Shown piece after piece: positions 8,452 to 17,054 of a stretch of DNA of 64,000 bases. The stretch is from the NCBI GenBank assembly GCA_019455245.1, contig JACFMR010000002.1:149559-213558 (forward strand), given 5' to 3'. Source of the stretch: Opitutaceae bacterium (lineage in GTDB: Bacteria > Verrucomicrobiota > Verrucomicrobiia > Opitutales > Opitutaceae). The stretch's first letter is position 1. Every line of letters starts with the position of its first letter. A program made the position numbers and the translations under genes. The notes beneath the pieces were generated by a model, which had not been told where the DNA came from, did no database searches, and saw only the letters and a list, made by a program, of their open reading frames with translations.

Positions 8452-9542
8452 AATTCGTCGACGAATACCGCGACGCCGCCCTCGTGCACAAGCTGGCCGG
8501 CGCCATCGCCCGCGCCTGCACCCGGTCGTGGACGATCATGGAAATCTGCGGCGGCCAGACCCACGCCATCGTGAAGTTCGGCCTCGACGACCTGTTGCCC
8601 GAGGGCATCACGCTGGTCCACGGGCCGGGCTGCCCGGTGTGCGTGACCAGCGCTGAGTTGATCGACCAGGCGGTGGAACTCGCGCTCACGCACGGGGCGA
8701 TTTTGTGCTCGTTCGGCGACATGCTGCGGGTGCCGGGAAACGGCATCGACCTGCTCACTGCCAAGGCGCGCGGCGGCGACGTGCGCATCGTCTATTCGCC
8801 GCTGGACGCCGTCACCATCGCGTTGGAAAACCCCGCGAGACCGGTCGTGTTTTTCGCCGTCGGCTTCGAGACCACGGCGCCGGCCAACGCCATGGCGGTG
8901 CTCCGGGCCGAACGCGAGGGCGTGCAAAACTTCTCGATCCTGACGTCGCACGTGCTCGTGCCGCCGGCGATGCGCGCGATTCTGGGTGCGCCGGACAACC
9001 GCGTGCAGGGCTTCCTCGCCGCCGGCCACGTGTGCACCATCATGGGCACCGAAGAATACGGCCCGATCGCCCGCGAATACGGCGCGCCGATCATCATCAC
9101 GGGTTTCGAGCCGGTCGACATCCTCGAGGGCATTTATCTCTGCGTGCGGCAGCTCGAGTCGGGCCGTGCCGAGGTTGAGAACGCCTACGCCCGCGCGGTG
9201 AAGACCGCGGGCAACGTGCACGCGCGGAAAATCGTCGAGACCGTTTTCGAAATCGCCGACCGCGACTGGCGCGGCATCGGGGTCATTCCCCAAAGCGGGC
9301 TCGCCGTCCGCCCCGCCTATGCCGCCTTCGATGCCGCGCAACGCTTCCCGCTCACCGGCACCGCCCCGCAGGGCCAGACCGAATGCATCAGCGGCGAGAT
9401 CATGCGCGGAGTGAAAAAGCCGCACGACTGCCCCGCCTTCGGCACGCGTTGCACCCCCGAGCATCCGCTCGGCGCGCCCATGGTCTCCAGCGAGGGCGCC
9501 TGCGCCGCCTACCACCGCTACCGCAGCCGCGCGGCGCTTTAG
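8448..9542 (+). CDS. hypD: Hydrogenase Fe-cofactor assembly protein HypD
   Basis: 364 residues. HypD is the scaffold on which Fe(CN)2CO is built, holding a [4Fe-4S] cluster and redox-active thiols. Visible signatures are [10 protein letters not shown] near residue 40, [10 protein letters not shown] near residue 63 and FETTAPANA in the centre. C-terminal cysteines lie in [10 protein letters not shown] and SSEGACAAY. Length is typical. It overlaps hypC by ATGA. Its TAG stop is interlocked with the TAA stop of convergent hypE (bases 9539-9542, TTAG on the + strand), so no terminator can separate the two genes. Confidence 0.96.
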   Translation: MKFVDEYRDAALVHKLAGAIARACTRSWTIMEICGGQTHAIVKFGLDDLLPEGITLVHGPGCPVCVTSAELIDQAVELALTHGAILCSFGDMLRVPGNGIDLLTAKARGGDVRIVYSPLDAVTIALENPARPVVFFAVGFETTAPANAMAVLRAEREGVQNFSILTSHVLVPPAMRAILGAPDNRVQGFLAAGHVCTIMGTEEYGPIAREYGAPIIITGFEPVDILEGIYLCVRQLESGRAEVENAYARAVKTAGNVHARKIVETVFEIADRDWRGIGVIPQSGLAVRPAYAAFDAAQRFPLTGTAPQGQTECISGEIMRGVKKPHDCPAFGTRCTPEHPLGAPMVSSEGACAAYHRYRSRAAL

Positions 9543-10603
9543 CAGATCCGCGGCAGCTGCTCGCCGCTCAGGCGGTCCACGATGCGCTCGGCGCCGATGA
9601 CGCTGCGCTGCGTCACCTGGCCGGCGGGACCCGGCTTCACGGTGCCGATGATCACGGGCGGACCGCCCGGCGCGGTGCGCGCGATGATCTCCAACGCGGC
9701 CGCCGCCTGCGTCTCCGGCAACACGCACACGAAGCGGCCCTCGTTGGCGACGTAAAGCGGATCGAGCCCGAGAATCTCGCAGGCGCCGCCGACCTGCTCG
9801 GCCACGGGCACCTTGGCGCCGTCGATCGCGATCGCGAGTTGCGCGGTTTCGGCCAACTCGACCAGCGACGTGGCGAGACCGCCGCGGGTGAGGTCGCGCA
9901 GGCAGTGGATCTCCAGCCCGGCCGCCAGCAGCGACTGCACGGGCGCGACCAGCGGGGCGCAATCGCTCTCGATGGTGCTTTCGAACTCCAGCCCGGCCCG
10001 CGTGGCCATGATCGCCATGCCGTGCCGGCCCACGTCGCCGCTCAGGATCACCGCGTCGCCGGCGCGGATGCTCGCGGGGGCGACGGTCAGCGGGGTCTCG
10101 ATCACGCCGATGCCGGACGTGGTGATGTAAACGCCGTCGCCCTTGCCGCGTTCGACGACCTTGGTGTCGCCGGTGACAATCGCCACCCCGGCGGCGGCCG
10201 CGGCCGCCCGCATCGAGGCCACGATTTTCTCCAGCGTCTCCACCGCGAACCCTTCTTCCAAAATGAAACCTGCGCTCAACCAGAGCGGGCGCGCGCCGCA
10301 CATGCAGAGGTCGTTCACCGTGCCGTTGACCGCGAGGTGGCCGATGTCGCCGCCGGGGAAAAACAGCGGGCTGACCACGTGCGAGTCGGTCGTGAACGCC
10401 AGGCGCGCGCCGTCGTGCAATTGCAGGAGCGCCCCGTCGTGCTGGGCTTCCGCCGCCCCGGTGGCAAACGCCGGCCGAAAGATGCGATCAATCAGGTCCT
10501 GCGTGAGCCGGCCACCGCCGCCGTGGCCGACCGTGATCTCGCGCCGGTGCGGCAGGGGCACGGGACAGGAGGAAAACGCGCCGGCGGAATGCGGGGTGGA
10601 CAC
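9539..10603 (-). CDS. hypE: Hydrogenase maturation protein HypE
   Basis: 354 residues with a GTG start. HypE dehydrates the thiocarboxamide made by HypF to a thiocyanate and donates CN to iron. The N-terminal glycine-rich [13 protein letters not shown] and the PurM-like ATP-binding core ([23 protein letters not shown]) are intact, and the protein ends PRIC with the essential C-terminal cysteine. Unusually it is not in the hypABFCD operon: it runs on the opposite strand, and its stop codon overlaps that of hypD. It lies 51 nt downstream of the GH2 gene on the same strand, so it may be read from that transcript or from its own promoter. Confidence 0.94.
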   Translation of the reverse strand: MSTPHSAGAFSSCPVPLPHRREITVGHGGGGRLTQDLIDRIFRPAFATGAAEAQHDGALLQLHDGARLAFTTDSHVVSPLFFPGGDIGHLAVNGTVNDLCMCGARPLWLSAGFILEEGFAVETLEKIVASMRAAAAAAGVAIVTGDTKVVERGKGDGVYITTSGIGVIETPLTVAPASIRAGDAVILSGDVGRHGMAIMATRAGLEFESTIESDCAPLVAPVQSLLAAGLEIHCLRDLTRGGLATSLVELAETAQLAIAIDGAKVPVAEQVGGACEILGLDPLYVANEGRFVCVLPETQAAAALEIIARTAPGGPPVIIGTVKPGPAGQVTQRSVIGAERIVDRLSGEQLPRIC

Positions 10604-10654
10604 GCCGCATTTGTTAGCGTGCCCAGTCGCCGTCGCCGAGGAAAAACGGTGGGC

Positions 10655-12499
10655 TTACGTTTGCTCGATCGCCGCGGGACGGATTTGTGCGGCGCGGACG
10701 CGGGCGAGGTCGTATTTCTTTTTGCGGTCGAAAAAGTAGATGCCGTTCTGCTCCTGAAACACGTCGGTGAGCTGCGTGTAGCAGTAGCCGAACATGCGCG
10801 GGTTATCGAGCAGCGCGGCGCACAGGCCCTCGAAGCGCGTGTAGAATTCCTCGAGCGTCTGCGGCGCGTCGCCGTAGCCCCAGGAGGCGTCGCCGGGCTT
10901 GGCGCGCGGGTTCCAGCGGATGCCGCCGAACTCGCTCACGAAATACGGCTGGCCGCGCCATGCGATGTTGTTGAGCAAAAGCTCGTCGCGCACGTAGGGC
11001 GCGTCGCGCAGCAGACCGTCGTGCCGCGCCTTGAACGTCGCGGGGTTCTGGTCGTAGTCGTGCGAGTCGTAGACGTCGCTCTCGGCCACGGTGTGCGAGT
11101 AGCCGGACACATCGAGCACCGGCCGGGTGCTGTCGGCAGCCTTGGTCGCGAGGAAAAGCCCGCGCATGACGTCGTCGTGCGTGGTGATGCGCTCGTCGTG
11201 ACGGCGCAACGATTCGTTGAGCGGGCACCAGCCGATGATGCTCGGGTGGTTGTAGTCGCGATTGAGCGCCTCCATCCACTGCGCAATAAAGGTGGCGGGA
11301 TAATCGTAGCCGTTGTGGTTGCCGCCGCGCACCACCGTGCCGTCGTCGTGCTTCCACCAGCCGCGCACGGGCTCCTTGCCGCCCAAACCCCAGTCGCTGA
11401 ACTCGCCCCAGACGAGATAGCCGAGCCGGTCGCAATGATAGAGGAAACGTTCCTCAAAAACCTTTTGGTGCAACCGTGCGCCGTTGAAGCCGGCGGCGAT
11501 TGAGAGCTTGATGTCGCGCACCAGCGCGGCGTCGGTCGGTGCGGTCAGAATGCCGTCGGGATAATAGCCCTGGTCGAGCACGAGGCGTTGGAAAACAGGC
11601 CGGCCGTTGAGCTTCACCGCCATGCCATCGATGCAGACGCTGCGCAGGCCGGCGTAGCTGCGCGCGGTGTCGACGACCTGGCCGGTGGCCGCATCGACGA
11701 GTTCGAGTTCGAAATCGTACAGGTGCGGATCCTCCGGCGACCAAAGCCGCACGGCATTTTCCGGCACGACGAGGTCCAGCCGCGGATAAAGCCCGCCGCC
11801 GCAAACGCACTCCGCCGTCGCGACCGGCTTTTTGCCGGAAAACAACCGCGCGCGGTAAACGAGCCCGGCCTGCGCACCGGCGACGGGTTGCTCGATGCAG
11901 AAGCGGCGGTTGGCCACGTCGGGCGTGAGCTTCGGCCGCAACAGGTGCGCGCGGCGCGGCACGGGTTCGAGCCACACGGTCTGCCACAGGCCGGTGGTGC
12001 GCGTGTAGTGGCAGCCGCTGTTGCCGTACACCCACGACTGCTTGCCGGCGGGCATGGACTCGCGGGCGTTGTCGCGCGCGCGCACGACCAGCGTGAGCTT
12101 CTTGCCGGGTTTCGCCTGCGCGGTCAGATCGCAGGTGAAGGGTGTCATGCCGCCGCGGTGCCGGCCGACCTCGGCGCCATCGGCCCAGACAAAGGTGTCG
12201 TAATCGCTGGCCTGAAAATGCAACAGGATGCGCCGGCCCCGCCACGCCTTGGGAATCATCACCTCGCGGCGATACCAGACGGCGTTGAGGTAATCGGTGT
12301 TGCCGATGCCGGAAAGTTTCGACTCGGGGCAGAACGGCACGGTGATGCGCTGCTTGAGCGGCCGGTTGACCAGACCGCGGTCGAGACCGCTGTCGCCCTG
12401 GTCGATCTCGAACTGCCAGGTGCCGTTGAGGCAGAGCCAGTCGGTGCGGGTGAATTGCGGGCGGGGATGTTCGGGACGGGGAATGCGCGTGGTGGGCAT
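10655..12499 (-). CDS. Glycoside hydrolase family 2 protein
   Basis: 614 residues. Three parts are seen: an N-terminal jelly-roll sugar-binding domain (about 15-180, LNGTWQFEIDQ, TTGLWQTVWLEPV), an immunoglobulin-like domain (about 185-290) and a (beta/alpha)8 barrel from about 295. The acid/base is Glu429 in WCPLNES and the nucleophile is Glu523 in FVSEFGG, both at GH2 positions. Activity could be beta-galactosidase, beta-glucuronidase or beta-mannosidase; the sequence does not decide. No clear signal peptide is present, so it is probably cytoplasmic. It is somewhat shorter than LacZ and lacks the LacZ C-terminal domains. It precedes hypE on the same strand. Confidence 0.9.
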   Translation of the reverse strand: MPTTRIPRPEHPRPQFTRTDWLCLNGTWQFEIDQGDSGLDRGLVNRPLKQRITVPFCPESKLSGIGNTDYLNAVWYRREVMIPKAWRGRRILLHFQASDYDTFVWADGAEVGRHRGGMTPFTCDLTAQAKPGKKLTLVVRARDNARESMPAGKQSWVYGNSGCHYTRTTGLWQTVWLEPVPRRAHLLRPKLTPDVANRRFCIEQPVAGAQAGLVYRARLFSGKKPVATAECVCGGGLYPRLDLVVPENAVRLWSPEDPHLYDFELELVDAATGQVVDTARSYAGLRSVCIDGMAVKLNGRPVFQRLVLDQGYYPDGILTAPTDAALVRDIKLSIAAGFNGARLHQKVFEERFLYHCDRLGYLVWGEFSDWGLGGKEPVRGWWKHDDGTVVRGGNHNGYDYPATFIAQWMEALNRDYNHPSIIGWCPLNESLRRHDERITTHDDVMRGLFLATKAADSTRPVLDVSGYSHTVAESDVYDSHDYDQNPATFKARHDGLLRDAPYVRDELLLNNIAWRGQPYFVSEFGGIRWNPRAKPGDASWGYGDAPQTLEEFYTRFEGLCAALLDNPRMFGYCYTQLTDVFQEQNGIYFFDRKKKYDLARVRAAQIRPAAIEQT

Positions 12500-12688
12500 G
12501 GAGAAAAGGAATCAGGAAACGCCGCGCCGGGGCCAAAGCCAAGCTTATCGCGCGGGGCATCATCCGCGGAGGCATGACCCCGTCCCAAATATTGACGTGT
12601 CGGGGCAATTGTTTCACATCAGCCGGACCCCACCCCATGATCCGCCCCGATCACCCCTCGTGCCCCGGCGAGTGCCGCGCCTCTTCCG

Positions 12689-14776
12689 ATGCGTAACGCC
12701 CGGATATTGCCACAGCCCTTCGTCTTTGCGTGGCGACAACTGAAGGATTTTTTCGGATACGACGGCGGTGACGCCACCTACCTGTGGCCGCGCTGGATCG
12801 TGCTGCGCGCGGTGGGATTGGTGTTCGTCATCATCTTTGCCGGCATCATCAAGGAGAGCCCGGCCCTGGTCGGCCCCGCGGGGCTGGCGCCGTTGCCCGG
12901 CCTGATCGAACAGCACAAGGACACGCACGACGGCATGATCGAGGCCGTGCTGAAGGTACCGACGCTGTTCTGGTTCAGCACCAGCTGGGGCTGGGCGCTG
13001 GCGATCCAGTGGGCCGGGATGATCGCGGCGATCGCCCTGGTGCTCAACCTCTGGCCCCGCCTGGCGCTGTTCGTGTGCTGGCTGGGCCTGCTGTCCTTTG
13101 CCCGGATGTGGCTGGTGTTTTCCGATCCGCAGGTGGACTGGTTGATGCTGGAGGTCGCGCTGCTGTGCATCCCTTTCGCTCCGGCCGGTTTTCGCCCGGG
13201 GCTGGGTGTGCATTCGCCGCCGCGACGCATCGCGGTCTTCATGGTGCGGTGGCTGCTGTTCCGGGTGATGTTCGAATCGGGCCTGGCCAAGATTCTCAGC
13301 GGCGAAGCGCAATGGGCCAACCTCACGGCCATGGACGCGTTCTACGAAATCGCGCCCTGCCCCACGATCGTCGGCTACCACTTTTTCCACCTGCCGCATT
13401 TCTGGCACGCGGGCGAGGTGATCCTGACCTTTGCCGCGGAGATCCTGGCGCCGCTCCTCGCGCTGTTCGCCGGCCGCCGGGGCCGCTGGATCGCCTTCTG
13501 GCTGTGGGCCGCCCTGCAGGCCGGCATCCAGCTGACCTGCAACTTCGGCTGGCTCAACACCGCCGCCTTCGCGCTCGGTTTCCTGCTGTTTGACGACCAG
13601 ATGCTGATCGCGGCGGCCAAGCGGCTGAAACTCGGCGCGGCCGCCGCGTATCTCGCCGCCAAGAGCGCCAACCAGGTCATGACGCCGTTGCGGCCGTGGC
13701 GGCGCCATGCGTTGCATACCGCGCTCTGGATTCACTTCTACCTGTCGGTGATCGTGTTTGCGGAAACCGCCGGCATGACCTCGAACGTCGTGCTCGATCC
13801 GGTGACCAAGCCCCTGAAATACGTCTTCGACGGGCTGGGCAGCGTGAATTCCTTCAAGCTCTACTCGCGCCTCGACGAGATGCACGTGGTGGCGGAATTC
13901 GTGGGTTCCAACGACGGCGGGGTGACGTGGCGGCCGTATGAGTTTCGCTATTTTCCGCAGCAGCTGGACCGCATCAGCCCGTTCATTGCGCCGCGCTTCC
14001 CCCGCTTTGAGGCGACCCTGAAAATCCAGGTGATGACACGCGACACCCCGGCCTCGCTCTACGGCGTGGTGGCCACGCATCTGCTCGCGCGCAATCCCGT
14101 GGTGATGGAGCTTTTCGAGTCCGATCCGTTCCCCGACCGGCCGCCGCACATGCTCCGGATCGTGGGCTATCGCTACAACTTCACCGACAAGGCAACGCAC
14201 CGGGCAACCCGCCAGTTCTGGACCCGAACCTACTTGGGCGAGTTCATGCCCATGATCTACATCGACGAGCAGGGCGATTTTGCGCTGGCGGAAACACCCC
14301 ACGACCAAGTCCTGGTCAGGGCCCGGTACCACAATCCCGCCGCCCAAAGCTATCTGGGCTTCCTCCATCTCAGCGGCGAGGAGGACACGCCGCAGGACAC
14401 GGCCGAAGCCGCCAAGTGGTTCCGGCTGGCCGCGGAGCAGGGCCAGATCGAGGCGCAGTTCAACCTCGCGCTGTTGCTGGCGAGCGGCGACGGCGTGCCG
14501 GCCGATCACCGGCAGGCCGCCCATTGGTGCCGCCGCGCCGCCGAACAGGGTTTTCCCCCGGCGCAGGATCACCTGGGCCTGATGTATTTCGAAGGCCACG
14601 GCGTACCCCGCAACCAGACCGAAGCACTGGTCTGGTTTCGCGTCGCGGCCCTGGGCGGTTTGTCGGAGGCGGAAGCGCACGTGCGCCACGCCCAAACCCA
14701 GGTTGAATTTTTGGACGCCCTGAACGCAGAAAAGCGCGCCGCGGAAATCTTCGCCCGCATCCAAGCCCAGCAATAA
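12689..14776 (+). CDS. Lipase maturation factor (LMF1) family membrane protein with Sel1 repeats
   Basis: 695 residues. The first about 300 residues are multi-helix membrane sequence with LMF1 signatures: a WPRW...RAVGL first helix, SDPQVDWLMLEVALL, RWLLFRVMFESGLAKILSG and a GWLNTAAFALG helix. A second domain near residues 400-450 has FVGSNDGGVTWRPYEFRY, the conserved extracytoplasmic LMF motif. About 100 C-terminal residues form Sel1-like repeats (EAAKWFRLAAEQG, QAAHWCRRAAEQG, EALVWFRVAALGG). Animal LMF1 helps lipases fold in the ER; the bacterial role is unknown. A paralogue with the same architecture lies at 22724-24799. It is followed 8 nt later by an Mpo1-like gene. Confidence 0.85.
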   Translation: MRNARILPQPFVFAWRQLKDFFGYDGGDATYLWPRWIVLRAVGLVFVIIFAGIIKESPALVGPAGLAPLPGLIEQHKDTHDGMIEAVLKVPTLFWFSTSWGWALAIQWAGMIAAIALVLNLWPRLALFVCWLGLLSFARMWLVFSDPQVDWLMLEVALLCIPFAPAGFRPGLGVHSPPRRIAVFMVRWLLFRVMFESGLAKILSGEAQWANLTAMDAFYEIAPCPTIVGYHFFHLPHFWHAGEVILTFAAEILAPLLALFAGRRGRWIAFWLWAALQAGIQLTCNFGWLNTAAFALGFLLFDDQMLIAAAKRLKLGAAAAYLAAKSANQVMTPLRPWRRHALHTALWIHFYLSVIVFAETAGMTSNVVLDPVTKPLKYVFDGLGSVNSFKLYSRLDEMHVVAEFVGSNDGGVTWRPYEFRYFPQQLDRISPFIAPRFPRFEATLKIQVMTRDTPASLYGVVATHLLARNPVVMELFESDPFPDRPPHMLRIVGYRYNFTDKATHRATRQFWTRTYLGEFMPMIYIDEQGDFALAETPHDQVLVRARYHNPAAQSYLGFLHLSGEEDTPQDTAEAAKWFRLAAEQGQIEAQFNLALLLASGDGVPADHRQAAHWCRRAAEQGFPPAQDHLGLMYFEGHGVPRNQTEALVWFRVAALGGLSEAEAHVRHAQTQVEFLDALNAEKRAAEIFARIQAQQ

Positions 14777-14784
14777 ACCACCCC

Positions 14785-15261
14785 ATGCCCCGCAAAACCG
14801 CCGACGACTGGTTCGCCGCCTACGGCGAGAGTCACCAAAACCACACCAACGAACTGATCCACTGGATCTGCGTGCCGGTGATTTTTTTCTGCGTGGTGGG
14901 CCTGATCGCGTCGCTGCCGCTGCCGACAGCATGGCGCGAGGCCGCGCCGTGGTTCAACTGGGCCGTGCCGGTGATGGCGTTGGCATTCCTTTTTTACCTG
15001 CGGCTCTCCCCCGCGCTCAGCGCGGGCATGCTCGCGTTCATGGCGTTGTGCTACTGCGGCGTGGCATTGCTGACGCTGTTCGCGCCGTGGGCGGTTTGGA
15101 AAATCTGCCTCACGCTGTTCGTGCTCGCCTGGATCGGGCAGTTCGTCGGGCACAAGATCGAGGGCAGGAAGCCCTCGTTTTTCCAGGACGTGGTCTTCCT
15201 GCTCATCGGCCCGGCGTGGCTGCTGCACTTCATCTACCGGAAGGCCGGCCAGCGGTATTGA
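14785..15261 (+). CDS. Mpo1-like / DUF962 membrane protein
   Basis: 158 residues with about four membrane helices. The motifs YGESHQNHTNELIHW near the N-terminus and WIGQFVGHKIEGRKPSFFQD near the C-terminus match DUF962. The yeast member Mpo1 is an Fe(II) dioxygenase for alpha-oxidation of 2-hydroxy fatty acids, and the conserved histidines are its likely iron ligands. Lipid oxidation here is inferred from that homology. It begins 8 nt after the LMF1-Sel1 gene, so the two are probably co-transcribed, which hints at a shared lipid-related role. Confidence 0.85.
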   Translation: MPRKTADDWFAAYGESHQNHTNELIHWICVPVIFFCVVGLIASLPLPTAWREAAPWFNWAVPVMALAFLFYLRLSPALSAGMLAFMALCYCGVALLTLFAPWAVWKICLTLFVLAWIGQFVGHKIEGRKPSFFQDVVFLLIGPAWLLHFIYRKAGQRY

Positions 15262-15328
15262 ACGGCGGCGCGATATATAATTTGGAACTCCGTCAGGCTG
15301 CCATATTGTCAGGCCAGAAAAGGTGGAT

Positions 15329-15346
15329 GGGCACGTCCCTGTGCCC
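15329..15346. repeat. Small palindrome, GGGCAC/GTGCCC
   Basis: Perfect 6-bp arms around a 6-nt loop, extended by near-matching flanks (GATGGGCAC ... GTGCCCGTC). It is the first of three palindromic elements packed into the convergent gap between the Mpo1-like gene and gdhA (15262-15544). No reading frame fits in this gap. The element resembles a REP unit; no protein role is suggested. Confidence 0.5.
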
Positions 15347-15394
15347 GTCAAAGCGGCGGGGCGGGACACAACATTCCGTCTGCCGCCATCCAGC

Positions 15395-15430
15395 GTAAGC
15401 CACGTTGTCGCTGCGCTGCAACGCGGCTAC
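15395..15430. repeat. REP-like inverted repeat, GTAGCCGCGTTG type
   Basis: Inverted repeat with left arm GTAAGCCACGTTG and right arm GCAACGCGGCTAC around a short centre. Read on the minus strand it starts GTAGCCGCGTTGCAGCGC. That sequence recurs almost unchanged at 61966-62000, including the AATT before it, so this is a dispersed family with at least two copies here. A GTAG foot before a palindrome is a known hallmark of REP elements mobilised by RAYT transposases. Confidence 0.65.
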
Positions 15431-15458
15431 AATTCAGGCCGTGCCTCAGTCCATCTAT

Positions 15459-15532
15459 GTAGGGGCGTGGCTCGTCCACGCCCGCGAGCGCAACCAGATT
15501 TTCGCACGGGCGTGGTCAAGCCACGCCCCTAC
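15459..15532. repeat. REPIN-like double palindrome, GTAGGGGCGTGG type
   Basis: Two 26-nt arms in inverted orientation (15459-15484 and 15507-15532) differ at only two positions. Each arm is itself a hairpin: GTAG, then GGGCGTGG, a 5-nt loop and CCACGCCC. The whole starts GTAG and ends CTAC. This nested form matches REPINs, pairs of inverted REP sequences. It lies just beyond the gdhA stop in a convergent gap. A RAYT transposase would be expected elsewhere in the genome; none is in this window. Confidence 0.7.
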
Positions 15533-15544
15533 TGTCAACCGGCA

Positions 15545-16891
15545 TCAAACGATGCCCTGCGCCAGCATCGCGTCGGCCACCTTGACGAAGCCGGCGATGT
15601 TGGCGCCGTCCACGTAGTTCACGAAACCGCCGCGCTTGGTGCCGTGCTCCACGCATTCGGCGTGGATGCTTTTCATGATCGCGTGCAGGCGGTTGTCGAC
15701 CTCGCCGCGCGTCCAGCACAGGCGCTGCGCGTTCTGGCTCATTTCCAGGCCGCTGGTGGCCACGCCGCCGGCGTTGGCGGCCTTGCCCGGGCCGTAAAGG
15801 ATGCGCGCCTTGTGATACACCTTCACGGCCTCGAGGGTCGAGGGCATGTTGGCACCCTCGGCCACGCAGGTGCAGCCGTGCTTGACCAACGCCTCGGCGT
15901 CGGCCTGCTCGATTTCGTTCTGCGTGGCGCAGGGCAGTGCGATGTCGCAGGCGATGTGCCAGGGCCGGCGGCCGGCCAGGTATTTCAGGCGGAAGTGCTT
16001 CGCAAACTCCTCGATGCGGCCGCGGCGGTTGTTCTTCAGGTCCATCACCCATTGCAGCTGCTCAGGGGTCAGGCCGGCGGGCAGGTGCACCGTGCCGCCC
16101 GAGTCGGAAAGCGTGATGACCTTGCCGCCCATCTCGATCACCTTTTCGGCGGCGTATTGGGCGACGTTGCCCGAACCCGAGATGGCGACGCGCTTGCCGT
16201 CAAAACCCTCGCGCTTCTTCTGCATCATCTCCTGCGCGAAATACACGCAGCCGTAGCCGGTGGCCTCGGGCCGGATGAGGCTGCCACCGTAGGCGAGGCC
16301 CTTGCCGGTCAGCACCGAGGCGGACTCGTTGGCCAGCCGCTTGTATTGGCCGTAAAGAAAACCGATCTCGCGCGCACCCACGCCGATGTCGCCGGCGGGC
16401 ACGTCCACCGCCGCGCCGATGTGCCGGAAGAGTTCGGTCATGAAGGACTGGCAAAACCGCATGACCTCGCCGTCGCTGCGGCCCTTCGGGTTGAAATCGG
16501 AGCCGCCCTTGCCGCCGCCCATCGGCAGCGTGGTGAGCGAGTTTTTGAAGACCTGCTCAAACGCCAGAAATTTCAGGATGCTGAGGTTGACCGAAGGATG
16601 AAACCGCAACCCGCCCTTGTAGGGGCCGATCGCGCTGCTCATCTGCACCCGGTAGCCGCGGTTGACCTGCACCCCGCCCTTGTCATCCACCCAGGGCACA
16701 CGGAAGAGAATGATTCGCTCGGGCTCGACGATCCGCTCCAGGAGGCCTTGCTCGGCGTAACGCGGGTTTTCCTGCACAAACGGCCAGAGACTCGTGAACA
16801 CCTCCTCCACCGCCTGATGAAATTCCGTCTCCGCGGGATCGCGCTCGCGGATGTGCTGCAGGAAGGCGTGGAGAGACTCTGATTTTTTCAC
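15545..16891 (-). CDS. gdhA: Glutamate dehydrogenase, likely NADP-specific
   Basis: 448 residues from a GTG at 16891. That start is preferred over an ATG 36 nt upstream because AAAGGA lies 4-5 nt before it and the resulting length equals that of bacterial hexameric GdhA. Conserved segments are RVPWVDDKGGVQVNRGYRVQ, GPYKGGLRFHPSVN, the catalytic lysine region LPMGGGKGGSDF, and the Rossmann SGSGNVAQYAAEK. It assimilates ammonium by reductive amination of 2-oxoglutarate. NADPH preference is inferred from family resemblance. The gene is monocistronic and divergent from glgP. A terminator-like hairpin sits in its leader. Confidence 0.95.
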   Translation of the reverse strand: MKKSESLHAFLQHIRERDPAETEFHQAVEEVFTSLWPFVQENPRYAEQGLLERIVEPERIILFRVPWVDDKGGVQVNRGYRVQMSSAIGPYKGGLRFHPSVNLSILKFLAFEQVFKNSLTTLPMGGGKGGSDFNPKGRSDGEVMRFCQSFMTELFRHIGAAVDVPAGDIGVGAREIGFLYGQYKRLANESASVLTGKGLAYGGSLIRPEATGYGCVYFAQEMMQKKREGFDGKRVAISGSGNVAQYAAEKVIEMGGKVITLSDSGGTVHLPAGLTPEQLQWVMDLKNNRRGRIEEFAKHFRLKYLAGRRPWHIACDIALPCATQNEIEQADAEALVKHGCTCVAEGANMPSTLEAVKVYHKARILYGPGKAANAGGVATSGLEMSQNAQRLCWTRGEVDNRLHAIMKSIHAECVEHGTKRGGFVNYVDGANIAGFVKVADAMLAQGIV

Positions 16892-16961
16892 AGGTCCTTT
16901 GTGAGCGCCTCCCCGGCAAGCGGGCAATCCGTTTTCCCGCAGGATCGGGGAATTTTATGCC

Positions 16962-16988
16962 AAAAAGGCCGGCCCCGGGGCCGGCTTT
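16962..16988 (-). promoter_or_regulatory. Terminator-like GC palindrome in the gdhA leader
   Basis: A perfect 18-bp palindrome (two 9-nt arms, GCCGGCCCC and its complement) is flanked by AAAAA on the left and TTT on the right. Read leftward, towards gdhA, the stem is followed by CTTTTT, the form of an intrinsic terminator, about 75 nt before the gdhA start. No leftward gene lies upstream that it could terminate, so attenuation of gdhA, or a block of antisense transcription from the gdhA-glgP gap, is possible. Because the arms abut, part of the centre must open to form a loop. Confidence 0.4.
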
Positions 16989-17054
16989 GGTCTTGGCCGG
17001 CGCGGATCGGGCCGCTAGAAGCGGGCTGACGCCAGCCATTGTTTTGGAGGCCCC

